The notes beneath the pieces were generated by a model. It saw nothing but the letters and a program-made list of their open reading frames with translations, had not been told where the DNA came from and searched no databases. This document shows positions 17,027 to 25,950 of a stretch of DNA of 64,000 nucleotides, one piece after another. A program made the position numbers and the translations under genes. The stretch lies in the NCBI RefSeq assembly GCF_006861655.1, contig NZ_SESI01000002.1, forward strand, positions 656,775 to 720,774, written 5' to 3'. The DNA comes from Halonotius roseus. Lineage in GTDB: Archaea > Halobacteriota > Halobacteria > Halobacteriales > Haloferacaceae. The number at the start of each line of letters is the position of its first letter. Positions within the stretch are counted from its first letter, which is position 1.

Positions 17027-18787
17027 TCAGTCGTCGGCCGCGGCAGGAACGCCCTGTGGTTCCTCGATCTCGCTCTCGGCGAAGGGGTACCACGACTGCT
17101 TGGCGTCGTAGAGACACGGATCGTCGTAGCTCGTCTCCTCAGGATCACACAGCTCGATCAGCGGCTCCTCGCCGGTTGCGTCGACCCACTCGCGGAACGT
17201 CTGGCCCTCGAAGCGGTGGGCGGCATAGGCTTCGAGGATGTTTTTGATCGCGCCCGGCACCTCATCGGCCGGAACGCGCTGGCGGATCCAGTTGACGAAC
17301 GAGGGTTCCTCGCCGATGCCGCCGCCGACGCCGATATCCATCGCCTCGACCATCTCGCCGTCCTTCCGGGCGCGCATGCCGATCAGGCCGATGTCGGCCG
17401 TGTTTGCCTGCCCACAGTCGGCCGTACAGCCGGAGTAGTGGATCTTGATCTGGTTGATATCGTCCGGCAGATCGACGTTATCGCGGAGCCAGCGCAGCAT
17501 CCGGGCCATCCGGGTTTTCGTCTCGGTGAGCGCGAGCCCGCAGAACTCGGTGCCGGTACAGGCGGTCGCCCCGCGAACGAAGGGGTTCGGCTCGGGTTTG
17601 TGTTTGTGGAGCAGCGGCTTGCGAAGCAGTTCGTCGACCCGGTCGGGGTCGACATCCATGATCAGCGGGTTCTGCCGGCGGGTCAGCCGGATCTCGCCGG
17701 AGCCGTACTCGTCGGCAAGATCCGCAAGCCGGAGCACCTCTTGGGATTCGAGCCGGCCGGAGGCGACGCTGAGGCCGACCCATTTCTTGTCGTCCTTCTG
17801 ATCGTGAACACCGAGGTAGTCGAAGTCGCCGTCCTCGGCGGGTCGACCGGCGTTGTAGGTGTACTCCTCCCGCATGTCTGTGCCGCCGGTTTTGAGCTCC
17901 CAGTCGACGTACTCCTCTTGGAGCTTGTCTCGAATCCACTCGGTGCCGTGTTCGTCGACGAAGAACCGCGCGCGGTTCTTGTTGCGGTTCTGGCGGTTGC
18001 CCTTCTCGTGGTAGAGTTCGACGAAGTTGCGGACGATGTCGACGGCGCGGTCGGGTTCGACCCAGACGTTGAGCGCGCGAGCAACGCGGGGTTCGTGGCC
18101 GCCGAGGCCGCCGCCGACGCGGACGTTGAACCCGAGCTCTTCCTCGCCGTCGATCTCCTTCGTTGCGGGTTCGAGGCCGATATCGTTGATCGAATCCTGC
18201 GCGCCGCCCTCCGGCGTCCCAGTGATCGAGATATTGAACTTCCGCGGCATGTTGCAGAGATCGTCGTCATCGCGGATCTCCTCCTGGAACCGATCGAGAA
18301 TCGGGAGCGTGTCAATGATCTCGTCGTCGGTTTTGCCGGCGACCGGACAGCCGACGATGTTGCGCATCGTGTCGCCGCCGGCCGACCGGGTAGTGACGCC
18401 AGCCGGTTCGATGATATCCCAGACTTTTGGAACATCTTCGAATTTTACCCAGTGGAGTTGGACAGACTGTCGCGTCGTGAAGTCGATCCAGCCGTTGCCG
18501 TACTCCGGGTTGTCCTCGGGGCCTTTGGCGTACTCCTCGGCGGCCTTGCCGATCGCGCGGAGTTGGCCGGGTTCGAGCCGGCCGTTACAGTTGGTCAACC
18601 GCATCATGCAGTAGCCTTCCTGCCCTGAGCGGTGGCTGAAGACGCCCCAGAACTTGAACCGGCAGAACCATTTGTCGACCTCGTCGTCGGGGATCGAATC
18701 GTAGCCTTTCTCGGCGAACTCCACCAGCTTCTCGCGGACTTCGTCGCCGTACAAGCCGTCCTTGTACTCCTCTTTTTTGTGTGCCAT
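17027..18787 (-). CDS. nirA: Assimilatory ferredoxin-nitrite reductase
   Basis: This siroheme enzyme reduces nitrite to ammonium with six ferredoxin electrons. The 586-residue protein has two nitrite/sulfite-reductase ferredoxin-like half domains, a siroheme-contact region (TTRSAGGDTMRNIVGCPVAG) and the Fe4S4-siroheme cysteines as C-x5-C in CTGTEFC and C-x3-C in CTADC. A second substrate-binding loop is RLTRRQNPLI. Sulfite reductase is an alternative, but the neighbouring nasA genes and NarK transporters make nitrite the likely substrate (NasD of Haloferax mediterranei is the known homologue). Its ATG overlaps the stop of a 35-codon ORF (TGATG). Confidence 0.93.
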   Translation of the reverse strand: MAHKKEEYKDGLYGDEVREKLVEFAEKGYDSIPDDEVDKWFCRFKFWGVFSHRSGQEGYCMMRLTNCNGRLEPGQLRAIGKAAEEYAKGPEDNPEYGNGWIDFTTRQSVQLHWVKFEDVPKVWDIIEPAGVTTRSAGGDTMRNIVGCPVAGKTDDEIIDTLPILDRFQEEIRDDDDLCNMPRKFNISITGTPEGGAQDSINDIGLEPATKEIDGEEELGFNVRVGGGLGGHEPRVARALNVWVEPDRAVDIVRNFVELYHEKGNRQNRNKNRARFFVDEHGTEWIRDKLQEEYVDWELKTGGTDMREEYTYNAGRPAEDGDFDYLGVHDQKDDKKWVGLSVASGRLESQEVLRLADLADEYGSGEIRLTRRQNPLIMDVDPDRVDELLRKPLLHKHKPEPNPFVRGATACTGTEFCGLALTETKTRMARMLRWLRDNVDLPDDINQIKIHYSGCTADCGQANTADIGLIGMRARKDGEMVEAMDIGVGGGIGEEPSFVNWIRQRVPADEVPGAIKNILEAYAAHRFEGQTFREWVDATGEEPLIELCDPEETSYDDPCLYDAKQSWYPFAESEIEEPQGVPAAADD

Positions 18788-18894
18788 CAGTTGGCCTCCG
18801 GAGCGGTGATCGTCGGTTCCTGCGCCGATTCAGTGAGTATATCCGCAAAGTGCGTGTCTTCAACTATTTCATTGGTCGGGTGCTCAGTGAGCAT
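18787..18894 (-). CDS. 35-residue peptide coupled to nirA
   Basis: ATG at 18892-18894 opens a frame reading MLTEHPTNEIVEDTH and ending in TITAPEAN. The TGA overlaps the nirA ATG as TGATG, the signature of translational coupling. The peptide is acidic, soluble and without a recognised motif. An AT-rich TATA-like element (GTTTAATAAATAC on the plus strand, 18931-18943) lies about 40 bases upstream, so this ORF would be the first gene of the nirA transcript. It may be a real small protein or a leader that sets nirA translation. Confidence 0.65.
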   Translation of the reverse strand: MLTEHPTNEIVEDTHFADILTESAQEPTITAPEAN

Positions 18895-19372
18895 AGGTAT
18901 AGATTTAGATCCCAGCATAAAATGTTGTCTGTTTAATAAATACGAAAATTTTGTTCGAAAGAGGTCGAACTCACAATCCGGTGTCAGTCGAGGGTATTTT
19001 TCGGCATCTCGAAACAGAATTAAAATAGCTCACGTTTTGCGTTCGATAAGAGAAAATATGAAATATTATTCGCAGAGAGGTGATCAATCGACGATACTCG
19101 GAGGGGCGATCGGGCCGACCAGCCAGTCGTGATACATCGACGCCCGCAGATCCCGTTGACTAGGGACGGCCAGAAGCCACGCGTATGCCTGTACGCACGA
19201 TGAATGTAGAACGAATATCCAATATTTTTCCCGAAATCGAAATGATTATGTGACTTTCATCCGAAATAGTGATTGAACCATCCATAATGAATCGCCCTCA
19301 CATGTATTTGTTATCTCCACGGCGTGTTCAGGTCGCAGCGATCGAACAACCGACTGGCGTCCGGAGTGATCG
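18895..19372. other. Divergent nirA / nasA intergenic region, AT-rich
   Basis: This 478-base stretch holds no gene I can support. It separates the divergent nirA and nasA units and is much more AT-rich than its flanks between 18895 and 19110 and again around 19200-19320. The nirA-side TATA-like element is at 18931-18943. A degenerate copy of the dyad found before both NarK genes (TTTCA at 19255-19259, TGAAC at 19274-19278) lies about 95 bases before nasA. I see no RNA gene. Confidence 0.6.
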
Positions 19373-21481
19373 ATGACTGAATGGACGCCGACGACATGTA
19401 TGCGGTGTGCCGTCGGCTGCGGCCACCTGCAGAAAGGCGTCGACAGCGGCTATGGGGTCGACACCGTCCGCGGTGACGCAAACCATCCGGTCAGCCGAGG
19501 ATTAGCCTGTCAGCGCGGGATCAGCGAATCAGCCGATCCCGACGGCGAGTGGCTGACCCGACCACTCATCCGGAAGGGCGGACGGCTGGTGGCGACAAGC
19601 TGGGATACAGCCCTCGGCGTCGTCACCAACCGATTCGAGGACGCACTGGAGAACAACCCCGACGGGGTTGCGGTGCTCGGCAGCGGCCAGCAGACCAACG
19701 AGTCCGCCTACCTCCTGGGAAAGCTCGCCCGCGGCGGGTTTGGTACCCGATACTACGACGCCAACACGACGCTGTGTATGGCCTCGGCGGTCACCGCCTA
19801 CTACCAGGCGTTCGGCAGCGACGCGCCGCCGCCAACCTACGACGATGTGCCGGAGGCGCAAACACATCTCGTCTGGGGGGCAAACCCGACGGCCGCCCAC
19901 CCGGTGTTGTACCGCTGGATCTCCCAGAGTGCCGACGAGGATGACAGTCAACTCATCGTTGTCGACCCGGTCGAAAGCGGGACGGCCGAGGACGCCGACC
20001 ACCACGTCCAGCTTGCGCCGGGCACCGATCTCGCGTTTGCCCGGGCGGTGTTGGCGCGGCTCATCGAAACCGACGCGATCGATCCCGACTTTATCGAGGA
20101 GACGACCGTCGGCTTCGAGGCCCTCGTCGAGGAACTGCCGGACGTGGAAGAGGCTGCGGCGACCGCGAAGGTATCCGTCGAAACCGTCGACGCCGTCGCC
20201 GAGTCACTCAGCGACGATACCCTCATCTACTGGGGTATGGGCGTCAACCAGAGCGTCCAGGGGACAGCAACAGCCCGAGCACTCATCGATCTCTGTTTGG
20301 CGACCGGAAATCTCGGGCCGGGAAGCGGCCCGTTTTCGCTGACCGGCCAAGCCAACTCGATGGGCACCCGGATCTGCTCCTCGAAGGGAACCTGGCCAGG
20401 CCACCGAGCCTTCGGTGACCCCGACCACCGCGAGACCGTGGCGGATGCGTGGGGGGTCGACGCCGAGGGGCTCCCGGCCGATCCGGGGCCGGGGCCGGTC
20501 GGGATCGTCGACGCGCTGGCCGACGGGCCACCCGAGGCCTGTTGGGCGGTCGCCACGAATCCGGCCGCCGGGATGCCGGACGCCGAGGCTGTCCGGGAGA
20601 CCCTGGACGAGACGTTCCTCGTCGTTCAGGATGCGTTCAGAACCGAGACGGTCGAGCTGGCCGATGTCGTCCTCCCGGCGGCGACGTGGGGTGAAACCGA
20701 GGGGACAGCCACCAACATGGAGCGGACGATCTCACGGGTTCGAGCGACAACCGAGCTGCCCTCGAAGGTCAGGCAGGATATCGATATCATCGCCGCGATC
20801 GGCCATCGACTCTTCCCGGGGGTTATCGATCGCCCGCCGGTCGAGCCCGAGGGGGTTTTCGATGCGTTCCGCGAGCTGACCGCCGGAACGCCGGCCGACT
20901 GCTCGGGGATCTCCTACGACCGACTGGATGCCGAACTCGCCGTGCGGTGGCCAACAGCCGATCCCGACAGCCAAGCCGGCTACCGGTACACCGACGGCGA
21001 GGAGTGGACGTTCCCGACACCCGAAAACCGGGCCCGATTTTCCACAGCGACCCACGGCGGGCTGGCCGAACCGACCGACGAGAGCTACCCGCTCACGCTG
21101 ACAACCGGCCGCAGAGCCGATGCCTACAACACCGGGGTGCGGACACGCGAGGAGACAGCCGGCTGTCCGGTTGCTCGGGTGCATCCACAGACAACGTTGG
21201 ATCAGATGGCAGCACTGGATCGCGGACAAACGGTTATCGTCTCCCGGCGGGCGTCGGTAACAGTCGAGGTACAGCCCGACAACGGGGTTCCGGAGGGGGT
21301 GGTCTGGCTGCCGATCCACCATCCGGCGGTCAACGCGTTGACGCTGCCGGAGGTTGATCCGGAATCCGACGAGCCGAACTTCAAGCAGTGTGCGATCGAT
21401 ATGCGTCCCCCATCGCCGTCGAACCCGCTGACGACACAGGGGTTGACCGTTGACGAAACGGTCGCCGGGGAAGGCGACTAA
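19373..21481 (+). CDS. nasA: Assimilatory nitrate reductase NasA, copy 1
   Basis: This molybdenum bis-MGD enzyme reduces nitrate to nitrite in the cytoplasm with ferredoxin electrons. The 702-residue protein has an N-terminal [4Fe-4S] motif with C9, C12, C16 and C46 (CMRCAVGC, then LACQRG), and a likely Mo-ligand C135 in NTTLCMASAV. Further conserved blocks are WGANP, WGMGVNQSVQG and, near the C-terminus, the dinucleotide-binding domain (PLTLTTGRRADAYNTG). There is no Tat signal, consistent with a cytoplasmic enzyme. It is followed 252 bases later by a close paralogue. Confidence 0.93.
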   Translation: MTEWTPTTCMRCAVGCGHLQKGVDSGYGVDTVRGDANHPVSRGLACQRGISESADPDGEWLTRPLIRKGGRLVATSWDTALGVVTNRFEDALENNPDGVAVLGSGQQTNESAYLLGKLARGGFGTRYYDANTTLCMASAVTAYYQAFGSDAPPPTYDDVPEAQTHLVWGANPTAAHPVLYRWISQSADEDDSQLIVVDPVESGTAEDADHHVQLAPGTDLAFARAVLARLIETDAIDPDFIEETTVGFEALVEELPDVEEAAATAKVSVETVDAVAESLSDDTLIYWGMGVNQSVQGTATARALIDLCLATGNLGPGSGPFSLTGQANSMGTRICSSKGTWPGHRAFGDPDHRETVADAWGVDAEGLPADPGPGPVGIVDALADGPPEACWAVATNPAAGMPDAEAVRETLDETFLVVQDAFRTETVELADVVLPAATWGETEGTATNMERTISRVRATTELPSKVRQDIDIIAAIGHRLFPGVIDRPPVEPEGVFDAFRELTAGTPADCSGISYDRLDAELAVRWPTADPDSQAGYRYTDGEEWTFPTPENRARFSTATHGGLAEPTDESYPLTLTTGRRADAYNTGVRTREETAGCPVARVHPQTTLDQMAALDRGQTVIVSRRASVTVEVQPDNGVPEGVVWLPIHHPAVNALTLPEVDPESDEPNFKQCAIDMRPPSPSNPLTTQGLTVDETVAGEGD

Positions 21482-21642
21482 CTGATGAGAACACGAACGT
21501 GAAGATATACATGGTTGAAAAATACGCTACAACATGGACAGAGGCGAAGTTCTTTTATCTATGTGAGAACATTCGTGTATCAGAACCCACCACAAATGAG
21601 CGATCGTATCAGTATCCGGAACAGATGATCGATCACACAGAT

Positions 21643-21714
21643 CAGTCGTTCGGGCGAGACAAATCGCTCGGGCGAGGTCAGTTGCTCGGACGAAACAGAT
21701 CGCTCGGGCGGGTC
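21643..21714. repeat. Four tandem 18-bp repeats between the nasA genes
   Basis: Exact 18-base periodicity is seen at 21643, 21661, 21679 and 21697. The units share a core of TCGCTCGGGCGAG with one to three changes each (CAGTCGTTCGGGCGAGAC in the first, AAATCGCTCGGGCGAGGT in the second). The array ends 19 bases before the ATG of the second nasA. Being a multiple of three, it stays open in several frames. It could be a multi-site protein-binding element or a slippage product. Confidence 0.8.
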
Positions 21715-21733
21715 GATCGCCGGTGATCAGCCG

Positions 21734-23827
21734 ATGAGCGACTGGCAACCAACAACCTGCATGCGGTGTGCGGTCGGCTGCGGTCACCTCCAGAAGCCGG
21801 CCGCCGACGGGAAGCTGGCGGCGGTGAAAGGCCACGCCGGCCATCCGACAACCGACGGCAGCAAATGCAAGCGCGGGATCGACGAGACGGTCGATCCGAA
21901 GGGTGAACGGATCACAGAGCCGCTCATCCGTCGCGGCGGCGAGCTACAGCCGGCAACCTGGGATACCGCCTTGGGCCTTGTTACCTCGCGGTTTATCGAG
22001 GCACTCGGCAACAACGACGGCGATATCGCGGTGCTCGGCAGCGGCCAACAGACCAATGAGGCCGCCTACGCCTTAGGAAAGCTCGCCCGCGGCGGGTTCG
22101 GCACCCCATACTACGATTCCAACACGACGCTGTGTATGGCCTCGGCGGTCTCGGCGTACTTCAAGGCGTTCGGCAGCGACGCGCCGCCGCCGACGTATGC
22201 GGATATCCCCGACGCCGAGACCCATCTCATCTGGGGGGCGAATCCGGCGACAGCCCACCCGGTTGTCTACCGCTGGATCACCGAGAGCATCGCCGACGGA
22301 GACGGACAGCTGCTCGTCGTCGACCCGGTGGAGACAAAGACGGCAGCCGACGCCGACACGCACATCCAACCCACCGCCGGCACCGACCTCGCGCTGGCAC
22401 GGGCCGTCCTGGCGGCGGTCATCGACGCGGGTGATGTGGCGACCGAGTTTATCGAAAATCACACAACCGGCTACGAGGAGCTGGTGAACTCGCTGCCGGA
22501 ACTGGAGACGGCGGCCGAAACCGCAGGCGTGTCGCTGGCGACGGTACAACGGATCGCCGACGCCCTGACCGATCGAACCCTGCTCTACTGGGGGATGGGA
22601 GTCAATCAGAGCGTCCAAGGGACAGGGACGGCGCGGGCACTCATCGATCTCTGTTTGGCAACCGGGAATATGGGCCCCGGGAGCGGCCCGTTTTCGCTGA
22701 CCGGCCAGGCCAACTCGATGGGCAACCGGGTGTGCTCCTCGAAAAATACCTGGCCGGGCCACCGTCCGTTTACCGAGACGACAGCCCGCAAGGCCGTTTC
22801 GGCCGCCTGGGATGTGCCGCTCTCCCGGCTGCCCGAGACGCCGGGGCCAGGGTTCGTCGGCATCGTCGACGCGTTAGCCCGCGGCGACATCGAGGTATGT
22901 TGGACAGTCGCCACAAACCCGGCCGCCGGGATGCCGGATGCCGGGCAGGTCAAAAACGTGCTCAGAGAGTCGTTCCTTGTGGCACAGGATGCGTTTTACT
23001 CCGACACCGTGGAGTGTGCGGATGTGGTGTTGCCGGCGGCGACCTGGGGTGAAACTGAGGGCACCACGACCAACATGGAACGCCGGGTCTCGCGGGTCAG
23101 AGCGGGGGTTGAGCCGCCCGGCTCGGCACGACAGGATCTTGATATCATCGCCGCCATCGGCAACCGGATCGAAACGGGGCTGTTTCCGGAGCCGCCGTTG
23201 GAGCCGGCGGCGGTCTTTGCGGAACTGAGCGAGCTCACCGCCGGCACAAAAGCCGATCTGGCAGGGATCTCCTACGACCGGCTGGACGAGGAGCTGGCTG
23301 TTCGGTGGCCGGCTCCCGACGGCGAGACCGAGGGCGGCTACCGGTACCACAACGAAGGGTCGTGGTCGTTCGAAACGGAGTCAGGGCGAGCACAGTTTTC
23401 GACAGCCACACACAGCGGTGTTCCGGAGCCGCTCGATGCAGACTACCCGTTGGTGTTGACCACCGGTCGCTGTACCGGCGTCTACAACACGGGGATCAGA
23501 AGCCGCGCTCCCGATGTCGAGGTGGCAAACGCACGGGTTCACCCCGAGACCATCGGGAAGTGTCTTGGTGCCTTCGACCGCGGCCAGACCGTGATCGAAT
23601 CTCGGCGGGATAGCGTCACCGTCACCGTGGAGGCCGACGAGAGCATCCCGCCGGGGATGGTCTGGGTGCCGATCCACAACCCCGCGGCAAACAAGCTGAC
23701 GCTGCCGGAGGTTGATCCGGAATCCGACGAGCCAAACCTCAAACAGTGTGCGGTGTGTCTCACGGCACCGAGCCGCCCCGACAGAACGACCGCCGACGGG
23801 CCGTCGGTGCCTGTTGACAGCGACTGA
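21734..23827 (+). CDS. nasA2: Assimilatory nitrate reductase NasA, copy 2
   Basis: The 697-residue paralogue is collinear with copy 1. It keeps the [4Fe-4S] cysteines (C9, C12, C16, C45), the Mo-ligand C134 in TTLCMASAV, WGANP, WGMGVNQSVQG and the shared C-terminal block LPEVDPESDEPN. Differences are spread along the length rather than confined to one domain, which suggests an older duplication with divergence instead of a very recent copy. C-terminal tails differ. Both copies look intact, so they may differ in regulation or electron donor. It may be co-transcribed with copy 1 or driven from the repeat-bearing gap. Confidence 0.92.
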   Translation: MSDWQPTTCMRCAVGCGHLQKPAADGKLAAVKGHAGHPTTDGSKCKRGIDETVDPKGERITEPLIRRGGELQPATWDTALGLVTSRFIEALGNNDGDIAVLGSGQQTNEAAYALGKLARGGFGTPYYDSNTTLCMASAVSAYFKAFGSDAPPPTYADIPDAETHLIWGANPATAHPVVYRWITESIADGDGQLLVVDPVETKTAADADTHIQPTAGTDLALARAVLAAVIDAGDVATEFIENHTTGYEELVNSLPELETAAETAGVSLATVQRIADALTDRTLLYWGMGVNQSVQGTGTARALIDLCLATGNMGPGSGPFSLTGQANSMGNRVCSSKNTWPGHRPFTETTARKAVSAAWDVPLSRLPETPGPGFVGIVDALARGDIEVCWTVATNPAAGMPDAGQVKNVLRESFLVAQDAFYSDTVECADVVLPAATWGETEGTTTNMERRVSRVRAGVEPPGSARQDLDIIAAIGNRIETGLFPEPPLEPAAVFAELSELTAGTKADLAGISYDRLDEELAVRWPAPDGETEGGYRYHNEGSWSFETESGRAQFSTATHSGVPEPLDADYPLVLTTGRCTGVYNTGIRSRAPDVEVANARVHPETIGKCLGAFDRGQTVIESRRDSVTVTVEADESIPPGMVWVPIHNPAANKLTLPEVDPESDEPNLKQCAVCLTAPSRPDRTTADGPSVPVDSD

Positions 23828-23882
23828 CCGGATATTTGGATCTGCTGCCCACAGCGTGACGCCGCTGTTGAAGTGGTCGCCC

Positions 23883-23903
23883 GTGCTGTCGTCGGGACAG
23901 CAC
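23883..23903. terminator. Hairpin downstream of nasA2
   Basis: GTGCTGTC (23883-23890) and GACAGCAC (23896-23903) form a perfect 8-bp stem with a 5-base loop, 56 bases after the nasA2 stop. No T-tract follows, so it is at best a processing or weak termination structure. Confidence 0.35.
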
Positions 23904-24054
23904 CACGACGATGGTTTCGTTTGTCAACAACGAATCCAGGCGAGACACTGCGATAGAGCCCGCAAGGCCTGAGTATGGTGACTGCTCATCGAGGAGAGGG
24001 TGAAACCAGCGTCGATATGCGTGATTTTGCCCGAATAACTGCTTGTGTTTTTAT

Positions 24055-24076
24055 TTTCAACTAAATATAGTTGAAA
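24055..24076. promoter_or_regulatory. 22-bp dyad upstream of the first NarK gene
   Basis: TTTCAACTA (24055-24063), AATA, TAGTTGAAA (24068-24076): perfect 9-base arms. It lies about 110 bases before the transporter start. Its outer frame TTTCA-N12-TGAAA is the same as in the dyad before the second NarK unit (25815-25836), which makes it a candidate operator of a shared regulator. Confidence 0.55.
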
Positions 24077-24186
24077 CATACTTCATCGCTCAAGCAACCA
24101 AAAGACCCAAATTTACAACTATAAAATTCTACTGTTTGTTAATCACACATCTTATTAATTGAATCAGTATTGTGTTCACACGTTGT

Positions 24187-25494
24187 ATGGATGATGTCGA
24201 TCTTCGGGGATCGCCACAGCAGGGACTCGTGACGGCGACCTTCGGCTTCTTTATCGGGTTTGCCGGTGTCGTGTTGTACGGACCAATTGCTCCGCAGTTC
24301 GGCGACGCGATGGGCCTGTCGGGGGTGCTGTTGGGGCTACTCGTCGCCGCACCGCAGTTGAGTGGCTCGCTCCTCCGGATTCCGTTCGGCGCGTGGACCG
24401 ACGATGTGGGGGCGAAGCTCCCGTTCCTGATTCTGCTTGTCCTCTCGATTATCGGGATGAGCGGGTTAGCAGTGATTTTACTGTGGCTGTATCCCGACGG
24501 GCTGACGTACCAGCAGTTCCCGCTCGTCTTTCTCTTCGGCTGTCTGAGCGGCTGCGGCATCGCTGTCTTCTCTATCGGCAGTGCCCAGACATCCTACTGG
24601 TATCCGACCGACAGACAGGGTACCGCACTCGCCATCTACGCCGGTCTCGGGAACAGTTCGCCTGGCGTTGCGACACTGATCGTTCCGGTCGTCATCACGG
24701 CACTCGGAATTACCCAAACCTATCTGCTGTGGCTCGGCCTGCTTGTCGTCGGCACGCTCGTCTTCGCCTACTACGCCGTCGACCCCTACTACTTCCAACT
24801 TCGCAAGCAGGGAGTCGACGCGGAGACAGCCAAACAGCGCGCCGAAACGGAAGGTCAGGAACTGTTCCCCTCCGGGAACGCAATGGAATCGATCCGCAAC
24901 GCGGCCCGGATTCGACGTGTCTGGGCACTGGTGGCGATGTTTTTCGTCTCCTTCGGCGGCTTTCTCGCGCTGTCGGTCTGGCTGCCGTCCTACTGGATCG
25001 AACTCCACGGCCTCAACATCCGGTCGGCGGGCGTGGTCACCGCGATTACGTTCGTACTCGCCGCCGCACTGATCCGGGTGCCAGGCGGCTGGATCAGCGA
25101 CACTGTCGGCGGCGAGCCGACCGCTATCGTCAGCTTCGGCGCGATTGGCTGTGGCTCGATCCTGCTCGTCTGGACGCGTGATCTGGGAACCGCGATGGCC
25201 GCAACGTTCCTGCTGGCGGTGGGGATGGGTGTTGCCAACGCCGCAGTCTTCCAGCTCGTCCCGAAATACGTCCCCGAAGCGGTCGGTGGTGCCTCGGGAC
25301 TGGTCGGTGGCCTCGGCGCGTTCGGCGGGTTCGCTGTCCCGCCGCTGCTGGGCTTGTTCGTCGACATCTACGGGATCGACGGCTACGCAACAGGGTTCGT
25401 CACCTATCTCGTCCTCGGCGTCGGTGGGATGATTCTGGCGAGTCGGCTCTACCGAACCGTCGACCAGCAGCCTGGCACGCCAGCGGTTTCATAA
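24187..25494 (+). CDS. NarK-type MFS nitrate/nitrite transporter, copy 1
   Basis: The 435-residue membrane protein has the 12-helix major facilitator layout with a cytoplasmic loop between helices 6 and 7 (residues about 200-235). NarK/NNP family features are the Gly-rich nitrate-signature-like segments AIYAGLGNSSPGVA and GGASGLVGGLGAFGG. These lie at the positions where NNP members have the nitrate signatures, and membrane Arg residues flank them. Start ATG 24187 is preferred over an in-frame GTG at 24172, as it leaves MDDVDLRGSPQQG. It sits downstream of the nasA pair and is probably the nitrate importer. Nitrite export is an alternative. Confidence 0.87.
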   Translation: MDDVDLRGSPQQGLVTATFGFFIGFAGVVLYGPIAPQFGDAMGLSGVLLGLLVAAPQLSGSLLRIPFGAWTDDVGAKLPFLILLVLSIIGMSGLAVILLWLYPDGLTYQQFPLVFLFGCLSGCGIAVFSIGSAQTSYWYPTDRQGTALAIYAGLGNSSPGVATLIVPVVITALGITQTYLLWLGLLVVGTLVFAYYAVDPYYFQLRKQGVDAETAKQRAETEGQELFPSGNAMESIRNAARIRRVWALVAMFFVSFGGFLALSVWLPSYWIELHGLNIRSAGVVTAITFVLAAALIRVPGGWISDTVGGEPTAIVSFGAIGCGSILLVWTRDLGTAMAATFLLAVGMGVANAAVFQLVPKYVPEAVGGASGLVGGLGAFGGFAVPPLLGLFVDIYGIDGYATGFVTYLVLGVGGMILASRLYRTVDQQPGTPAVS

Positions 25495-25814
25495 CTATCC
25501 TCACCGCCCTCACGGCCAGGGCAAAGGGTTGTTCTCCCCAAGCAGCGGTGGCAATTTCATTTTTGACTTTACCGTATTTTTCGACATAGGTTGATGATGA
25601 AGCACTTTAATCAGTATAAGGATGTAACAAATGTTCTTCTATCGAATACAGTGTGAAATACAAAACTTCGAGGTTTCGTTTGTAAAGAACGCGAACAGCG
25701 GGGTATCCATCGGTACAGGCCGTGAGGCGGATTTGTATATAACGATCACTATCTTTTTTCTCGAAACGCAGTTCAAATCAGTAGCTTTCACACGGTTTCG
25801 CATCAGGGTTTTAA

Positions 25815-25836
25815 TTTCACAGTACACAGTGTGAAA
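25815..25836. promoter_or_regulatory. 22-bp dyad upstream of the second NarK unit
   Basis: TTTCACA (25815-25821), eight bases, TGTGAAA (25830-25836): perfect 7-base arms. It shares the TTTCA-N12-TGAAA frame and total length with the dyad at 24055-24076. It lies about 120 bases before the 59-codon ORF that leads the transporter. Confidence 0.55.
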
Positions 25837-25935
25837 CGTATTACATCAAATCCACAAACAGGCGAACATCAACCTCAGCCATCCTTATTTTCAGCTTTGT
25901 TCACCGTAGATATTATTAAGCACCCGTATGTGATG

Positions 25936-25950
25936 TCTAACTGCGTTAGA
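25936..25950. promoter_or_regulatory. Dyad TCTAAC-TGC-GTTAGA at the start of the NarK2 unit
   Basis: Perfect 6-base arms with a 3-base centre end 5 bases before the ATG of the 59-codon ORF and just downstream of a TATA-like TTATTAAG. Placement over the presumed transcription start is typical of a repressor site. It shares CTAAC/GTTAG half-sites with the dyads at 45378 and 46569 but with a shorter spacer. Confidence 0.4.

Larger units (their letters stand above)
23828..24186. other. Intergenic region before the first NarK gene
   Basis: The 359 bases hold no supported gene. The first part (to about 24000) keeps high GC; the rest is AT-rich promoter-like DNA. It contains a hairpin at 23883-23903 and a 22-bp dyad at 24055-24076 (both listed separately). 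A TATA-like element, TCTTATTAATTG, lies about 27-37 bases before the ATG at 24187. Confidence 0.6.

Noticed and set aside
21499..21726. 75-codon frame containing repeated SLGR-type units
   Set aside because: The repeat is a multiple of three, so several frames stay open by default; the rest has no haloarchaeal composition. Kept as a DNA repeat only.
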